Shown here in pieces: positions 1 to 6,227 of a stretch of 7,818 nucleotides of DNA. The notes beneath the pieces were generated by a model. That model worked only from the letters and a program-made list of their open reading frames with translations. It made no database searches and was not told the DNA's origin. The position numbers and the translations under genes are program-made. Source of the stretch: Candidatus Dormiibacterota bacterium (GTDB taxonomy: Bacteria > Chloroflexota > Dormibacteria > Aeolococcales > Aeolococcaceae); contig PLDZ01000281.1 in the NCBI GenBank assembly GCA_003136295.1, positions 223 through 8,040 on the forward strand, read 5' to 3'. Each line of letters begins with the position of its first letter. Within the stretch, counting starts at the first letter, position 1.

Positions 1-606
1 CAGCAGCGCGCCGCCGAGCTCATCACCGCGCTCGAGCTCTCCGATTGCGCCGACCGACCGACCCGAACCTTCTCGGGCGGCCAGAAGCGCCGCCTCGACA
101 TCGGCATCGGCCTCATGCACCTGCCCCAGCTGCTCTTCCTCGACGAGCCGACAACGGGGCTCGATCCGCAGAGCAGAGCGCGGATGTGGGACGAAGTGCG
201 CAAGCTGCGCGACACCGGAACGACCGTCTTCCTCACCACGCACTACCTCGAGGAGGCCGACGCGCTCTGCGACCGCATCGCCATCATCGACCACGGCAAG
301 ATCGTCGCCCTGGGGACGCCCGACGCGTTGAAGCGGCAGGTCGCCGGCGACGTGGTGGTGGTCGGCGCCGACAACGCGAGTGACCGCGTGCTCCAGCTCA
401 TGCGCGGTGAGTCGTTCGTCCGCGAGGCGACCGCCGGCGACGGCCTGGTTCGCCTTTACGTCGACAGGGGTGAGACAGCGATGCCGCAGATCATCCGTGT
501 GCTCGACGCCGATGGCATCGTGCTCACCTCACTGTCGCTGAATCGTCCAAGCCTCGACGACGTGTTCCTGCGTCAGACCGGGCGTTCGCTGCGCGACGCG
601 GCGTAG
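1..606 (+). CDS. ABC exporter ATP-binding protein, DrrA/CcmA type (5' end cut off)
   Basis: This is the ATPase subunit of an ABC-2 family exporter; it hydrolyses ATP on the cytoplasmic face to drive the permease encoded immediately downstream. The reading frame is open from base 1, so the N-terminus with the Walker A P-loop lies outside the window. The visible 201 residues contain, in order, the ABC signature FSGGQ (residues 24-28 of the visible part), Walker B LLFLDE (44-49), the D-loop GLDP (53-56) and the switch histidine H81 in LTTHYLEEADALCDR. This order and wording are typical of daunorubicin-resistance (DrrA) type ATPases. The C-terminal 100 residues match the extra domain usual in this subfamily. 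The stop TAG is followed at once by GGAGGG, the ribosome binding site of the permease, 12 nt before its ATG, so the two form an operon. The substrate cannot be told from sequence; a lipid or drug is typical. Confidence 0.95.
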   Translation, partial: QQRAAELITALELSDCADRPTRTFSGGQKRRLDIGIGLMHLPQLLFLDEPTTGLDPQSRARMWDEVRKLRDTGTTVFLTTHYLEEADALCDRIAIIDHGKIVALGTPDALKRQVAGDVVVVGADNASDRVLQLMRGESFVREATAGDGLVRLYVDRGETAMPQIIRVLDADGIVLTSLSLNRPSLDDVFLRQTGRSLRDAA

Positions 607-612
607 GAGGGA
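606..612 (+). promoter_or_regulatory. Ribosome binding site of the ABC permease
   Basis: AGGAGGG begins within the last base of the ATPase stop codon and lies 6-7 nt before the ATG at 619. It is one of the strongest Shine-Dalgarno matches in the window. It fixes the permease start and supports translation of the pair from one mRNA. Confidence 0.75.
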
Positions 613-618
613 ATTGAC

Positions 619-1380
619 ATGAAGCTGCTCAAAGACACGTGGCTGATGTTCCAGCGATATCTCTTCGTGTTCCTGCGCAACCCGGCGTGGGTGGCCATCG
701 GCGTGCTCCAGCCGGTGCTCTACCTCGTGCTCTTCGCGCCGCTGCTCAAGTCGCTGACCGAGACGCCCGGGTTCCCGTCCGGTGGCGCGTACAACGTCTT
801 CGTGCCCGGGCTGCTCATCCAGCTTGGACTCTTCGGCGCGAGCGGCGTCGGCTTCGGTTTGATCGCGGAGTTGCGCGCCGGCGTGATCGAGCGCTTCAGG
901 GTCACGCCGGTGAGCCGCTTCGCGCTTCTCCTCGGACGCGCGCTGCGCGACATCCTCACCCTGGTCGTACAGTCGCTCATCCTGCTGCTGCTCGCGATTC
1001 CCTTCGGTCTGCAACCGACGGTGTCCGGCGTGTTCGTCATGCTCGGACTGGTCGCGCTGATCGGCCTCGGCATGTCATCGCTCGCGTACGCCGCGGCGCT
1101 GGCGCTGAAGAGCGAGGACTCGTACGCGCCACTCATCTTCACGCTCTCGCTGCCGCTGCTCCTGCTCAGCGGTGTCCTCCTGCCGCTCCAGCTCGCACCA
1201 CAGTGGTTGCAGCACATTGCGCAGGCGAATCCACTCTCCTACGCGGTCACCGCCGCTCGTGACGTCTTCAACGGACACGGTGCGGACCCGGACGTCTTCA
1301 AGGGGCTCGCGATCATGGCCGCCCTGGCGGTGGTCGGGGTCCTGATCGGCGCCCGGCGCTTCAGCAGAGCGATCGCCTGA
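619..1380 (+). CDS. ABC-2 type exporter permease, DrrB family
   Basis: This is the membrane half of the exporter, 253 residues, the usual length for DrrB/ABC-2 permeases with about six helices. A short amphipathic N-terminus is followed by hydrophobic segments near residues 25-45 (WVAIGVLQPVLYLVLFAPLL), 60-85, 105-130, 135-160, 170-195 and 225-245. The conserved ABC-2 loop ELRAGVIERFRVTPVSRFAL lies after helix 2 (near residues 84-103). The family's late segment, a long Leu-rich helix followed by LAPQWLQHIAQANPLSYAV and ARDVFNG, is present. The ATG has a strong AGGAGGG site overlapping the stop of the ATPase gene, so the two subunits are co-translated. The gene ends five bases before the end of the convergent response-regulator gene. 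Drug or lipid export is typical for the family; the substrate is not determinable here. Confidence 0.95.
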   Translation: MKLLKDTWLMFQRYLFVFLRNPAWVAIGVLQPVLYLVLFAPLLKSLTETPGFPSGGAYNVFVPGLLIQLGLFGASGVGFGLIAELRAGVIERFRVTPVSRFALLLGRALRDILTLVVQSLILLLLAIPFGLQPTVSGVFVMLGLVALIGLGMSSLAYAAALALKSEDSYAPLIFTLSLPLLLLSGVLLPLQLAPQWLQHIAQANPLSYAVTAARDVFNGHGADPDVFKGLAIMAALAVVGVLIGARRFSRAIA

Positions 1381-1387
1381 GGCGATC
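1371..1387. terminator. Short inverted repeat between convergent gene ends (possible bidirectional terminator)
   Basis: GATCGCC and GGCGATC form a perfect 7-bp stem around the loop TGA, which is the stop codon of the ABC permease. The right arm enters the stop codon of the convergent receiver gene (1386-1388). No T-tract follows on either strand, so a classical intrinsic terminator is not proven; the position at a convergent junction is what suggests the role. Confidence 0.35.
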
Positions 1388-1775
1388 ACCCGGTGAGGGC
1401 GGGGGCATCCTCGAAGCACGACCGGACAACGGCGCCCAGGCCCGGAAGGCTGAACGGCTTGGTGATCAGATGATTCGCGCCGGCGAGCCGTGCGCGCTCC
1501 ACATCCTTGTCGGATGAGAGCGATGTGAACACGAGCACCGGCATCGACTGCGTGCCAGGTTGCGAGCGGATGTGGCGGCATACTTCGATACCGTCGATCC
1601 CGGGCATCATCACGTCGAGGATGGCCAGGTCGAACTGTTCGGTCTCGAGCATCGATATCGCCTCGGTGCCATCCGAAGCCTCTCTGACCTCGAATCCTTC
1701 CATGCTGAGATACAGCCCGACGACGTGCAGCAGGCGCGGTTCGTCGTCAGCGAGAAGGATGCGCTGCTGGGTCAA
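1386..1775 (-). CDS. Single-domain response regulator (CheY-like receiver)
   Basis: This is a phospho-receiver protein with no output domain, 129 residues from the chosen start, the size of a bare receiver domain. Visible hallmarks are the acidic pair D10-D11 (ILLADDE), the phosphoacceptor D54 (FDLAILDVMMPG), T84 (VLVFTS) and K106 (LITKPFS), so all catalytic residues are intact. The frame stays open upstream to 1970, but the extra 65 residues look like noncoding translation. A TTG at 1775 has GGGAGG exactly 9 nt before it and starts the protein four residues ahead of beta strand 1, so I place the start there. No histidine kinase or chemotaxis gene is in view, so its partner is unknown. It is convergent with the ABC permease and divergent from the MFS gene. 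It could act through protein contacts, as single-domain receivers do. Confidence 0.9.
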   Translation of the reverse strand: MTQQRILLADDEPRLLHVVGLYLSMEGFEVREASDGTEAISMLETEQFDLAILDVMMPGIDGIEVCRHIRSQPGTQSMPVLVFTSLSSDKDVERARLAGANHLITKPFSLPGLGAVVRSCFEDAPALTG

Positions 1776-1784
1776 CGGTTGCGG

Positions 1785-1790
1785 CCTCCC
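1785..1790 (-). promoter_or_regulatory. Ribosome binding site deciding the TTG start of the receiver gene
   Basis: On the minus strand GGGAGG lies 9 nt before TTG (1775-1773). No in-frame ATG or GTG lies within the next few codons, and the receiver fold begins directly after this TTG, so the site supports this unusual start. Confidence 0.65.
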
Positions 1791-1957
1791 GGGCGCGTGG
1801 ACAGGTGCGTGATCGCAGTATCGAGCGCGGGGCCGATTTGATCTCGGCGACCATCGTTCCGTCACCGGGTGGAAACATGTGCCGCCGACCCCGGCCGCTG
1901 AGAGCTCGGCGGTGCTGGATGATGTGCTCATGGCGGTCGCACAGGCGGGCGGTGAGC

Positions 1958-1964
1958 GGGGAGG
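1958..1964 (+). promoter_or_regulatory. Ribosome binding site supporting the GTG start of the MFS gene
   Basis: GGGGAGG lies 11 nt before GTG 1976. The competing ATG at 2014 is immediately preceded by GAAGG with no spacing, and the more distant upstream starts have no site, so this one decides the start. Confidence 0.55.
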
Positions 1965-1975
1965 ACCCAACTCGC

Positions 1976-3400
1976 GTGTCTGACCCCGAGGCGCCGCGCC
2001 GCGTCTCTCGAAGGATGCTCACCGAGCCGCGCCGGCCGGCTCGCATCCGAGCCCTGCCCGCTGCGCCGTGGCTCGCGGTGGCGACGGTCTGCGTCGGCGC
2101 CTTCATGGGTCAGCTCGACGCGAGCATTGTCACCACCGCGCTTCCAGTCATCCGCACCAACCTACACGCATCGATTGCCGGTGTCGAATGGGTCGTGCTC
2201 ATCTACGTGCTCGTTCTCGCGGGAAGCGTCGCCGCAGTCGGCAAGGTGGCGGATCGGGTCGGCCGCAAGCTCCTCTACACCTACGGTTTCGGCATCTTCG
2301 TCGCCGGTTCCGCCGCCTGTGCGCTCGCGCCCTCGCTTGGCCTCCTGGTGCTCGCGCGGCTCGTCCAGGCGATCGGCGCGGTGATGCTGCAAGCGAACTC
2401 CTACGCGCTCATCCGCGACGTCCTGCCGGCGTCCCGGCTGGGCACCGGCCTCGGTGTGCAGGGCGCTGCTCAGGCGGTCGGGCTCAGCGTCGGCCCGGCC
2501 CTCGGCGGTGCGCTGACAGCGCTCGGAGGCTGGCGTCTCATCTTCCTGGTCAACATCCCGATCGGCCTGATCGGGCTGGCGCTCGGCTGGTTGTTCCTCC
2601 CGAGGAGCACGCACCACGACCCCGGGAGCCGGATCGACCCTGCCGGGACCCTGCTGCTCGCGGCCATCCCGGCGGCCCTGCTCGCGGCCCTGTCATTCGC
2701 GGCGAAGTCGGGGACGCCCAGATGGATCGAGCCCGCGCTCATCGGTCTTGGCGCCATCCTCGTCCTCGGCGCCGTGGCTCGGCAGCGGCGCGCCCCGGGG
2801 TCCGTGGTGGATGCGACCCTCCTCCGGATTCCGACCTTCGTGGCCGGCGTCATCGCCGCGCTGCTGTCCTCTGTGGTCCTCTTCGGCTGCCTCGTCGCGG
2901 TCCCCTTCTTTCTCGAGAAGTCGCTCCACGTCGGTCCCGCCACGGTGGGGCTCGAGCTCAGCGCCCTCCCCGTATCCCTGGCGGTGGCGGCGCCGCTCGG
3001 CGGAGCGATGCGCGACCGGATCGGCCCGCGGGTGCCGACCGGCGCGGGCATGCTCCTGACGGCGGTAGGGATGGCGTTGCTGGCGATATCCGCGACCCGA
3101 ACGGACGTCACGGTGGTTGCCCTGGTGGTGGCGGGTGCCGGGCTGGGCCTCTTTGTTGCCGCCAACAATGCGGCGACCATGTTCGCGGCGCCGCCGCATC
3201 GCGCCGGAACTGCCGGAGGGCTGCTCAACATGGCGCGTGGGCTCGGCACCGCCCTCGGAGTCGCCCTGACGTCGCTCGTATTCGCCTCGGGGCGGGGCTT
3301 CACCTCCGTCGCCGACCTGCTCGTCGGCGTGGCGATCCTCGCCGCCGTCGTCAGCGTGACCTGGTCGGGGGCTGCCGGCCGGGCCAGATCAGCGATCTGA
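1976..3400 (+). CDS. MFS multidrug efflux transporter, DHA2 / EmrB-QacA type
   Basis: This is a proton-driven drug exporter of the inner membrane, 474 residues from the chosen GTG, the right size for the 14-helix DHA2 family. Helix 1 carries the family signature GQLDASIVTTALPVI (residues 45-59), the usual LDxTIVNVALP motif. Motif A, GKVADRVGRK (89-98), sits in loop 2-3 with its Asp and Arg intact. Motif C, the antiporter motif of helix 5, is at 164-178 with VGPALGG at its end. NIPIGL (193-198) and NMARGLGTALGVAL (418-431) are also family-typical. The start at GTG 1976 is chosen for the GGGGAGG site upstream; ATG 2014 (461 residues) is the alternative and leaves all helices intact. It overlaps the convergent metallo-hydrolase gene by 12 nt at the 3' end. 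No local MarR or TetR repressor is visible. The substrate cannot be read from sequence. Confidence 0.93.
   Translation: MSDPEAPRRVSRRMLTEPRRPARIRALPAAPWLAVATVCVGAFMGQLDASIVTTALPVIRTNLHASIAGVEWVVLIYVLVLAGSVAAVGKVADRVGRKLLYTYGFGIFVAGSAACALAPSLGLLVLARLVQAIGAVMLQANSYALIRDVLPASRLGTGLGVQGAAQAVGLSVGPALGGALTALGGWRLIFLVNIPIGLIGLALGWLFLPRSTHHDPGSRIDPAGTLLLAAIPAALLAALSFAAKSGTPRWIEPALIGLGAILVLGAVARQRRAPGSVVDATLLRIPTFVAGVIAALLSSVVLFGCLVAVPFFLEKSLHVGPATVGLELSALPVSLAVAAPLGGAMRDRIGPRVPTGAGMLLTAVGMALLAISATRTDVTVVALVVAGAGLGLFVAANNAATMFAAPPHRAGTAGGLLNMARGLGTALGVALTSLVFASGRGFTSVADLLVGVAILAAVVSVTWSGAAGRARSAI
3385..3399. terminator. Short inverted repeat at the overlapping convergent gene ends
   Basis: CAGATC and GATCTG form a perfect 6-bp stem with loop AGC, inside the 12-nt overlap of the MFS and metallo-hydrolase 3' ends. 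Stop codons of both genes touch its arms. There is no T-tract and the stem is short, so terminator function is only suggested by position. Confidence 0.25.
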
Positions 3401-4456
3401 GATATCGCCCGCTGGAAACCAGCGCACCGGGCGCGCGCCCTCGCGGCGCACCCGCCCCGAGCTCTCGAGGAGCACCAGGTGCGCGAGCGTTTCGCCCACG
3501 GCCGCACGCCGCATGTAGCCGACGATCTGCGACCAGTCCCGTGACCAGCGGAGCCGCAGCGTGGTCTCCCAGCAATTGAGTCCCGGCGCTGCGCTGATCG
3601 CCGCATGGGTCTCGTCAAGCCGGTGCTGGTGATGGCCGAGGAGCTCATCCACGCGCGCATCGAGGCCCCGGAACCGCCATTCATGCGCGGGCAGGACTTC
3701 GTCGATATCGAGGTCGCGCACGCCGCGCAGCGCGTCAAGAAAATCTGCGAGCGGATTCACCGGCTGCTGCACGTGCATTGCGACGCTCGGGCTGATCCGT
3801 GGCAGCACGTGGTCGCCGCTGAAGAGGAGGCGGCCCGCGCGATCGTGAAAGCAGACGTGACCGGGCGAATGGCCGGGCGTGTGCAGGGTCACGACGTCCC
3901 ACCCGGGAAGGGGCACGGTGGCGCCATCCTCCAGAAGCACATCGGGTTCGGCGGCCGCGACGAACTCGCGTATGCCCATCGATGCGCCGGTCAGCTCCGC
4001 GCGGATGTCGTCGGGAACTCCGGCATCCACAAGCAGCGCGTCCATGTTCTCGAGCAGACGATCCATGCCGAGGCCGTAGCGAGCCGGGATCAGGGCGGCG
4101 TCCGCCGGATGGAGCGCGACCCAGGCACCGGAGGCCTCGCGCAACCGGCCGGCCAGCCCGTAGTGATCGGGGTGGATGTGGGTGATGAGGATCGCCTGCA
4201 CGTCCGCCGGGGTGTATCCGGCCACCGCCATGCCGGCGACGAGCGCGCTCCAGGCCTCCTCGGTGCTCCAGCCGGTGTCGATGACCGCGGCCCCGCTCTT
4301 CAACTCGAGCAGGTACACGAGGACATAGCGCAGCGGGTTATTCGGCAGTGGCACGGGAATCGACCAGAGCCCGGGCCGCACCCGCTCGACGTCGGGCAGC
4401 CCCACGGACTCCCAGGAACGCCTCTGCTCGATCCCGGTGACCTCGATGCCGCCCAT
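3389..4456 (-). CDS. Metallo-beta-lactamase fold hydrolase with C-terminal winged-helix region
   Basis: This is a predicted cytoplasmic dinuclear-metal hydrolase, 355 residues. The metal ligands are complete: THIHPDH (H93, H95, D97, H98), H196 in TPGHSPGH, D215 in FSGDH, and H258 in LPAHEW. The beta-hairpin VLVYLLELKSGAAVIDTG (45-62) is the usual MBL entry. After the catalytic domain, residues 265-355 are largely helical with HHQHRLDETHAAI, resembling the winged-helix tail of LACTB2-like MBL proteins. The substrate class (thioester, lactone or phosphoester) cannot be told; there is no signal peptide, so it is not a secreted beta-lactamase. The ATG lies 9 nt after the stop of the alpha/beta hydrolase gene, with a TGAGG site overlapping that stop, so both are one transcription unit. 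Its 3' end overlaps the MFS gene on the other strand by 12 nt. Confidence 0.93.
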   Translation of the reverse strand: MGGIEVTGIEQRRSWESVGLPDVERVRPGLWSIPVPLPNNPLRYVLVYLLELKSGAAVIDTGWSTEEAWSALVAGMAVAGYTPADVQAILITHIHPDHYGLAGRLREASGAWVALHPADAALIPARYGLGMDRLLENMDALLVDAGVPDDIRAELTGASMGIREFVAAAEPDVLLEDGATVPLPGWDVVTLHTPGHSPGHVCFHDRAGRLLFSGDHVLPRISPSVAMHVQQPVNPLADFLDALRGVRDLDIDEVLPAHEWRFRGLDARVDELLGHHQHRLDETHAAISAAPGLNCWETTLRLRWSRDWSQIVGYMRRAAVGETLAHLVLLESSGRVRREGARPVRWFPAGDISDR

Positions 4457-4459
4457 CGA

Positions 4460-4476
4460 CCGGCCTCAGCGGCCGG
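4460..4476 (-). promoter_or_regulatory. mRNA hairpin over the hydrolase stop codon and the metallo-hydrolase ribosome binding site
   Basis: CCGGCC and GGCCGG form a perfect 6-bp GC-only stem with a 5-nt loop. On the minus-strand mRNA the loop carries the TGA of the alpha/beta hydrolase, and the TGAGG ribosome binding site of the next gene spans the loop and stem, 7 nt before its ATG. A ribosome finishing the first gene would melt the stem and expose the site, a standard arrangement for translational coupling. The effect is inferred; the repeat and its position are seen. Confidence 0.45.
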
Positions 4477-5320
4477 CGTTGATCGGATTCGCCGCGAGAT
4501 GTTCGAGGAAGACGTCGGCGACGTCAGCCCAGTGTTCGTCGGGGATCCAGTGCGAGCCGCCCTGGAGCTCGAGCAGGTGGTACTCGCCGGTGCAGTGGTC
4601 CGCGGAGAGCTCGGTCGCCTCTCGCGTGAAGACGGGGTCGTGGTCGCCCCACACGTGCAACACCGGAACAGCGACCGGAGCTGAATGCCCTCGCTCGGTG
4701 CCGAGCGCGCGGTACCAGTTGAGAGCGCCGGTCGGTCCGAGCTTGCGGAGCGCCACGACATCGCGGTGCGCGTGGGCTGGGCTGAGACCTGTCGCCGTCA
4801 GCAGCGACTCGGCGACGATCCCGCCCGCGGCGTCGATCAGTGATTCGGGAATCAACGGCAGACGGAGGACGGGGATGTACGCCATCCGCACTCGCTGTTG
4901 CGGTCCCCGGAGCGCCTGCCGCAATGCCGCCGTGTGGGGAGTCGACACAGCGGTGAGCGACGCCACCGCTTGAGGATGATCGCCGGCAACAGCCCACGCG
5001 ACGCTGCCACCCCAGTCGTGTCCGGCAAGGTGGAAGCGGTCTCTGCCGAGTGTCGCGGCGATGGCCAGGACATCCGCGGAAAGCTCGGTGACACGGTATG
5101 CCTCGACCCCCTCGGGACGAGCGCCCTCGGAGTACCCACGCTGATTGGGGGCGACAGCTCGATAGCCCGCATCGGCGAGGGCGTTCAGTGCGTCGTGCCA
5201 GCACGTCCCGGTCTGGGGAAACCCGTGAAGCAGGAGAACGAGCTCACCGTCTGCAGGACCCGCGGTGAGCGCGTCGAAGCGCATGCCCCGTGCCGCTATG
5301 GTCGTGCGCCTTACAGCCAC
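4466..5320 (-). CDS. Alpha/beta hydrolase, epoxide-hydrolase-like
   Basis: This is a predicted cytoplasmic hydrolase of 284 residues, the usual length for bacterial soluble epoxide hydrolases. Key motifs, numbered from the chosen start: oxyanion-hole HGFP (32-35), an APNQRGYS turn (57-64), the nucleophile elbow GHDWGG with Asp (not Ser) D102, acid D228 in WGDHDPVF, and catalytic H257 in GGSHWIP. An Asp nucleophile excludes ordinary serine esterases and points to epoxide hydrolase or haloalkane dehalogenase; NWYRAL (201-206) with a cap tyrosine favours epoxide hydrolase. The frame is open to 5476, but those extra residues overlap the divergent thioesterase gene and are unlike the family. GTG 5320 places the typical short beta strand before HGFP; it has no ribosome site but TACGCT lies 8 nt upstream, as in leaderless genes. 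ATG 5284 is the alternative. It is followed by the metallo-hydrolase gene in one operon. Confidence 0.92.
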   Translation of the reverse strand: MAVRRTTIAARGMRFDALTAGPADGELVLLLHGFPQTGTCWHDALNALADAGYRAVAPNQRGYSEGARPEGVEAYRVTELSADVLAIAATLGRDRFHLAGHDWGGSVAWAVAGDHPQAVASLTAVSTPHTAALRQALRGPQQRVRMAYIPVLRLPLIPESLIDAAGGIVAESLLTATGLSPAHAHRDVVALRKLGPTGALNWYRALGTERGHSAPVAVPVLHVWGDHDPVFTREATELSADHCTGEYHLLELQGGSHWIPDEHWADVADVFLEHLAANPINAGR

Positions 5321-5328
5321 TGCGCTGG

Positions 5329-5334
5329 AGCGTA
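5329..5334 (-). promoter_or_regulatory. Possible -10 element of a leaderless promoter for the alpha/beta hydrolase
   Basis: On the minus strand TACGCT (form TAnnnT) ends 8 nt before the GTG start at 5320, which has no Shine-Dalgarno site. That is the spacing of leaderless promoters common in Actinomycetota. No clear -35 is seen; the expected place partly overlaps the palindrome at 5355-5370. Confidence 0.3.
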
Positions 5335-5354
5335 GCAGGCCGCCCGAGTGCGGC

Positions 5355-5370
5355 TCCGCTCGCGAGCGGA
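5355..5370. promoter_or_regulatory. Perfect 16-bp palindrome, candidate operator
   Basis: TCCGCTCG is followed directly by its exact reverse complement CGAGCGGA. It lies in the short spacer between the divergent hydrolase and thioesterase starts, just upstream of the thioesterase ATG and near the -35 region expected for the hydrolase. A dimeric repressor such as a TetR or MarR protein is the usual reader of such sites, but no regulator gene is present in the window. Confidence 0.4.
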
Positions 5371-5374
5371 CTTC

Positions 5375-6208
5375 ATGCACCATGCCGTCATGGAGGAAGC
5401 GCTGTTCACCGCCCACAAACGCGGCTACCTGCCAAGCGAGCACGCGCGAGGACCGTGGGACCGCACCGCCATGCACGGCGGACCGCCGGCAGCGCTGATG
5501 GCCAGTGTGATGGAGGCGCTTCCGACCGAGGCGCCGATGGCGGTTGTCCGTACCACAGTCGAAATCTTCCGGCCGGTCCCGCTGCGACCGGTGGAGGTTT
5601 CAGCGCGAATCGAGCGCGAGGGCCGCCGCGTCCAGCTGGTGACCGCAACGCTCACCGACGGCAACACGGAGCTCTGCCGTGCGACGGCGTGGCGCATGCG
5701 CATCGCGGATCTCGACCTCGGCGAGCAACTTCCGCTCGAGGTGCCGTTCGCGGGGCCGGCCGAGTCAATCGCGCACGTCCCCGAGAGTGACGATCCCGCA
5801 TTTCATCGCACCGGCGTCGAGATGCGCTACGCGCGTGGCTCGTTCATCGAGCCGGGTCCTGCGACCGTGTGGATGCGTCTCACGATCCCGTTGATCGCGG
5901 GTCAGACGCCGACACCGCTTCAACGCGTACTCGCCGCGGCCGATTTCGGCAACGGAGTCTCGTCTGCGCTGCCGTGGGGGCAGTTCCTGTTCATCAACAC
6001 CGATCTCACCGTGGCTATCCACAGACTGCCAGAGGGAGAGTGGATCGGGCTTGATGCCCGTACGGATGTGGATGCGCGTGGCACGGGGGTGGCCTACAGC
6101 CGCCTGTATGACGAGCGCGGGACTGTCGGCCACTCCCTCCAATCTCTCTTCATCGACAGGCTCCGAGTAGAACGAGAAGGGCCGACCAAAGGCTCGCCGC
6201 CCTCCTGA
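5375..6208 (+). CDS. Acyl-CoA thioesterase-like protein, TesB / double-hotdog type
   Basis: This is a predicted thioesterase that would cleave acyl-CoA or a related thioester in the cytoplasm. From ATG 5375 it has 277 residues, the usual length for two fused hotdog folds. The first hotdog has the family helix start MHGGPPAALMA (33-43), then the strand TTVEIFRPVPL (60-70) and CRATAWRMR (101-109). The second has PLQRVLAAADFGNGVSS (181-197), LFINTDLTVAIHRLP (205-219), and the ending YDERGTVGHSLQSLFI (245-260), all typical of actinobacterial TesB-like proteins. ATG 5390, giving the shorter MEEALF start, and GTG 5348 are alternatives; the GTG would place the palindrome inside the gene. It is divergent from the epoxide-hydrolase-like gene, suggesting shared control and linked lipid or xenobiotic metabolism. 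The native substrate is unknown. Confidence 0.88.
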   Translation: MHHAVMEEALFTAHKRGYLPSEHARGPWDRTAMHGGPPAALMASVMEALPTEAPMAVVRTTVEIFRPVPLRPVEVSARIEREGRRVQLVTATLTDGNTELCRATAWRMRIADLDLGEQLPLEVPFAGPAESIAHVPESDDPAFHRTGVEMRYARGSFIEPGPATVWMRLTIPLIAGQTPTPLQRVLAAADFGNGVSSALPWGQFLFINTDLTVAIHRLPEGEWIGLDARTDVDARGTGVAYSRLYDERGTVGHSLQSLFIDRLRVEREGPTKGSPPS

Positions 6209-6215
6209 GGCGGGC
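6192..6215 (+). terminator. Hairpin over the thioesterase stop codon (weak terminator candidate)
   Basis: GCTCGCC pairs with GGCGGGC as a 7-bp stem with one G-U pair, around a 10-nt loop that ends in the thioesterase TGA. No T-tract follows. It lies directly before the TACGCT element and GTG of the next gene, so it could separate the two transcription units. Confidence 0.3.
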
Positions 6216-6221
6216 TACGCT
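6216..6221 (+). promoter_or_regulatory. Possible -10 element of a leaderless promoter for the accessory cluster
   Basis: TACGCT ends 6 nt before GTG 6228, which lacks a Shine-Dalgarno site. The same GCTACGCT octamer precedes the hydrolase GTG start on the other strand. No clear -35 is seen, so this rests on the repeated hexamer and spacing alone. Confidence 0.3.
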
Positions 6222-6227
6222 GCCCGT

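Larger units (their letters stand above)
1776..1975. other. Divergent intergenic region between the receiver and MFS genes
   Basis: About 200 nt separate the two divergent starts. It must hold both promoters, but no convincing -35/-10 pair was found; GATACT on the minus strand near 1815-1820 is the nearest to a -10 element and lacks a -35. One plus-strand frame carries a short reading frame from GTG 1879 to TGA 1983 (34 residues), which overlaps the MFS start as GTGTCTGA. It is not called as a gene because of its length and lack of recognisable content. Confidence 0.4.

Noticed and set aside
1776..1970. N-terminal extension of the receiver gene to 1970
   Set aside because: The extra 65 residues look like noncoding translation, and a strong ribosome site with TTG at 1775 starts exactly before the receiver fold.
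2068..3579. Long plus-strand frame of about 503 codons over the MFS gene
   Set aside because: Its product is Arg/Pro/Gly-rich with no fold, and it overlaps an MFS gene with all family motifs; it is a GC-rich shadow frame.
2470..3738. Minus-strand frame of about 422 codons opposite the MFS gene
   Set aside because: Low-complexity Ala/Arg/Ser/Thr translation, antisense to a clearly real gene and running into the end of another.
3605..4684. Plus-strand frame of about 359 codons opposite the metallo-hydrolase
   Set aside because: Antisense to a gene with a complete set of metal ligands; the translation has no recognisable motif and spans two genes on the other strand.
5321..5476. N-terminal extension of the alpha/beta hydrolase to 5476
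   Set aside because: It would overlap the divergent thioesterase by about 100 bases and adds residues unlike the family; GTG 5320 gives the standard N-terminus.
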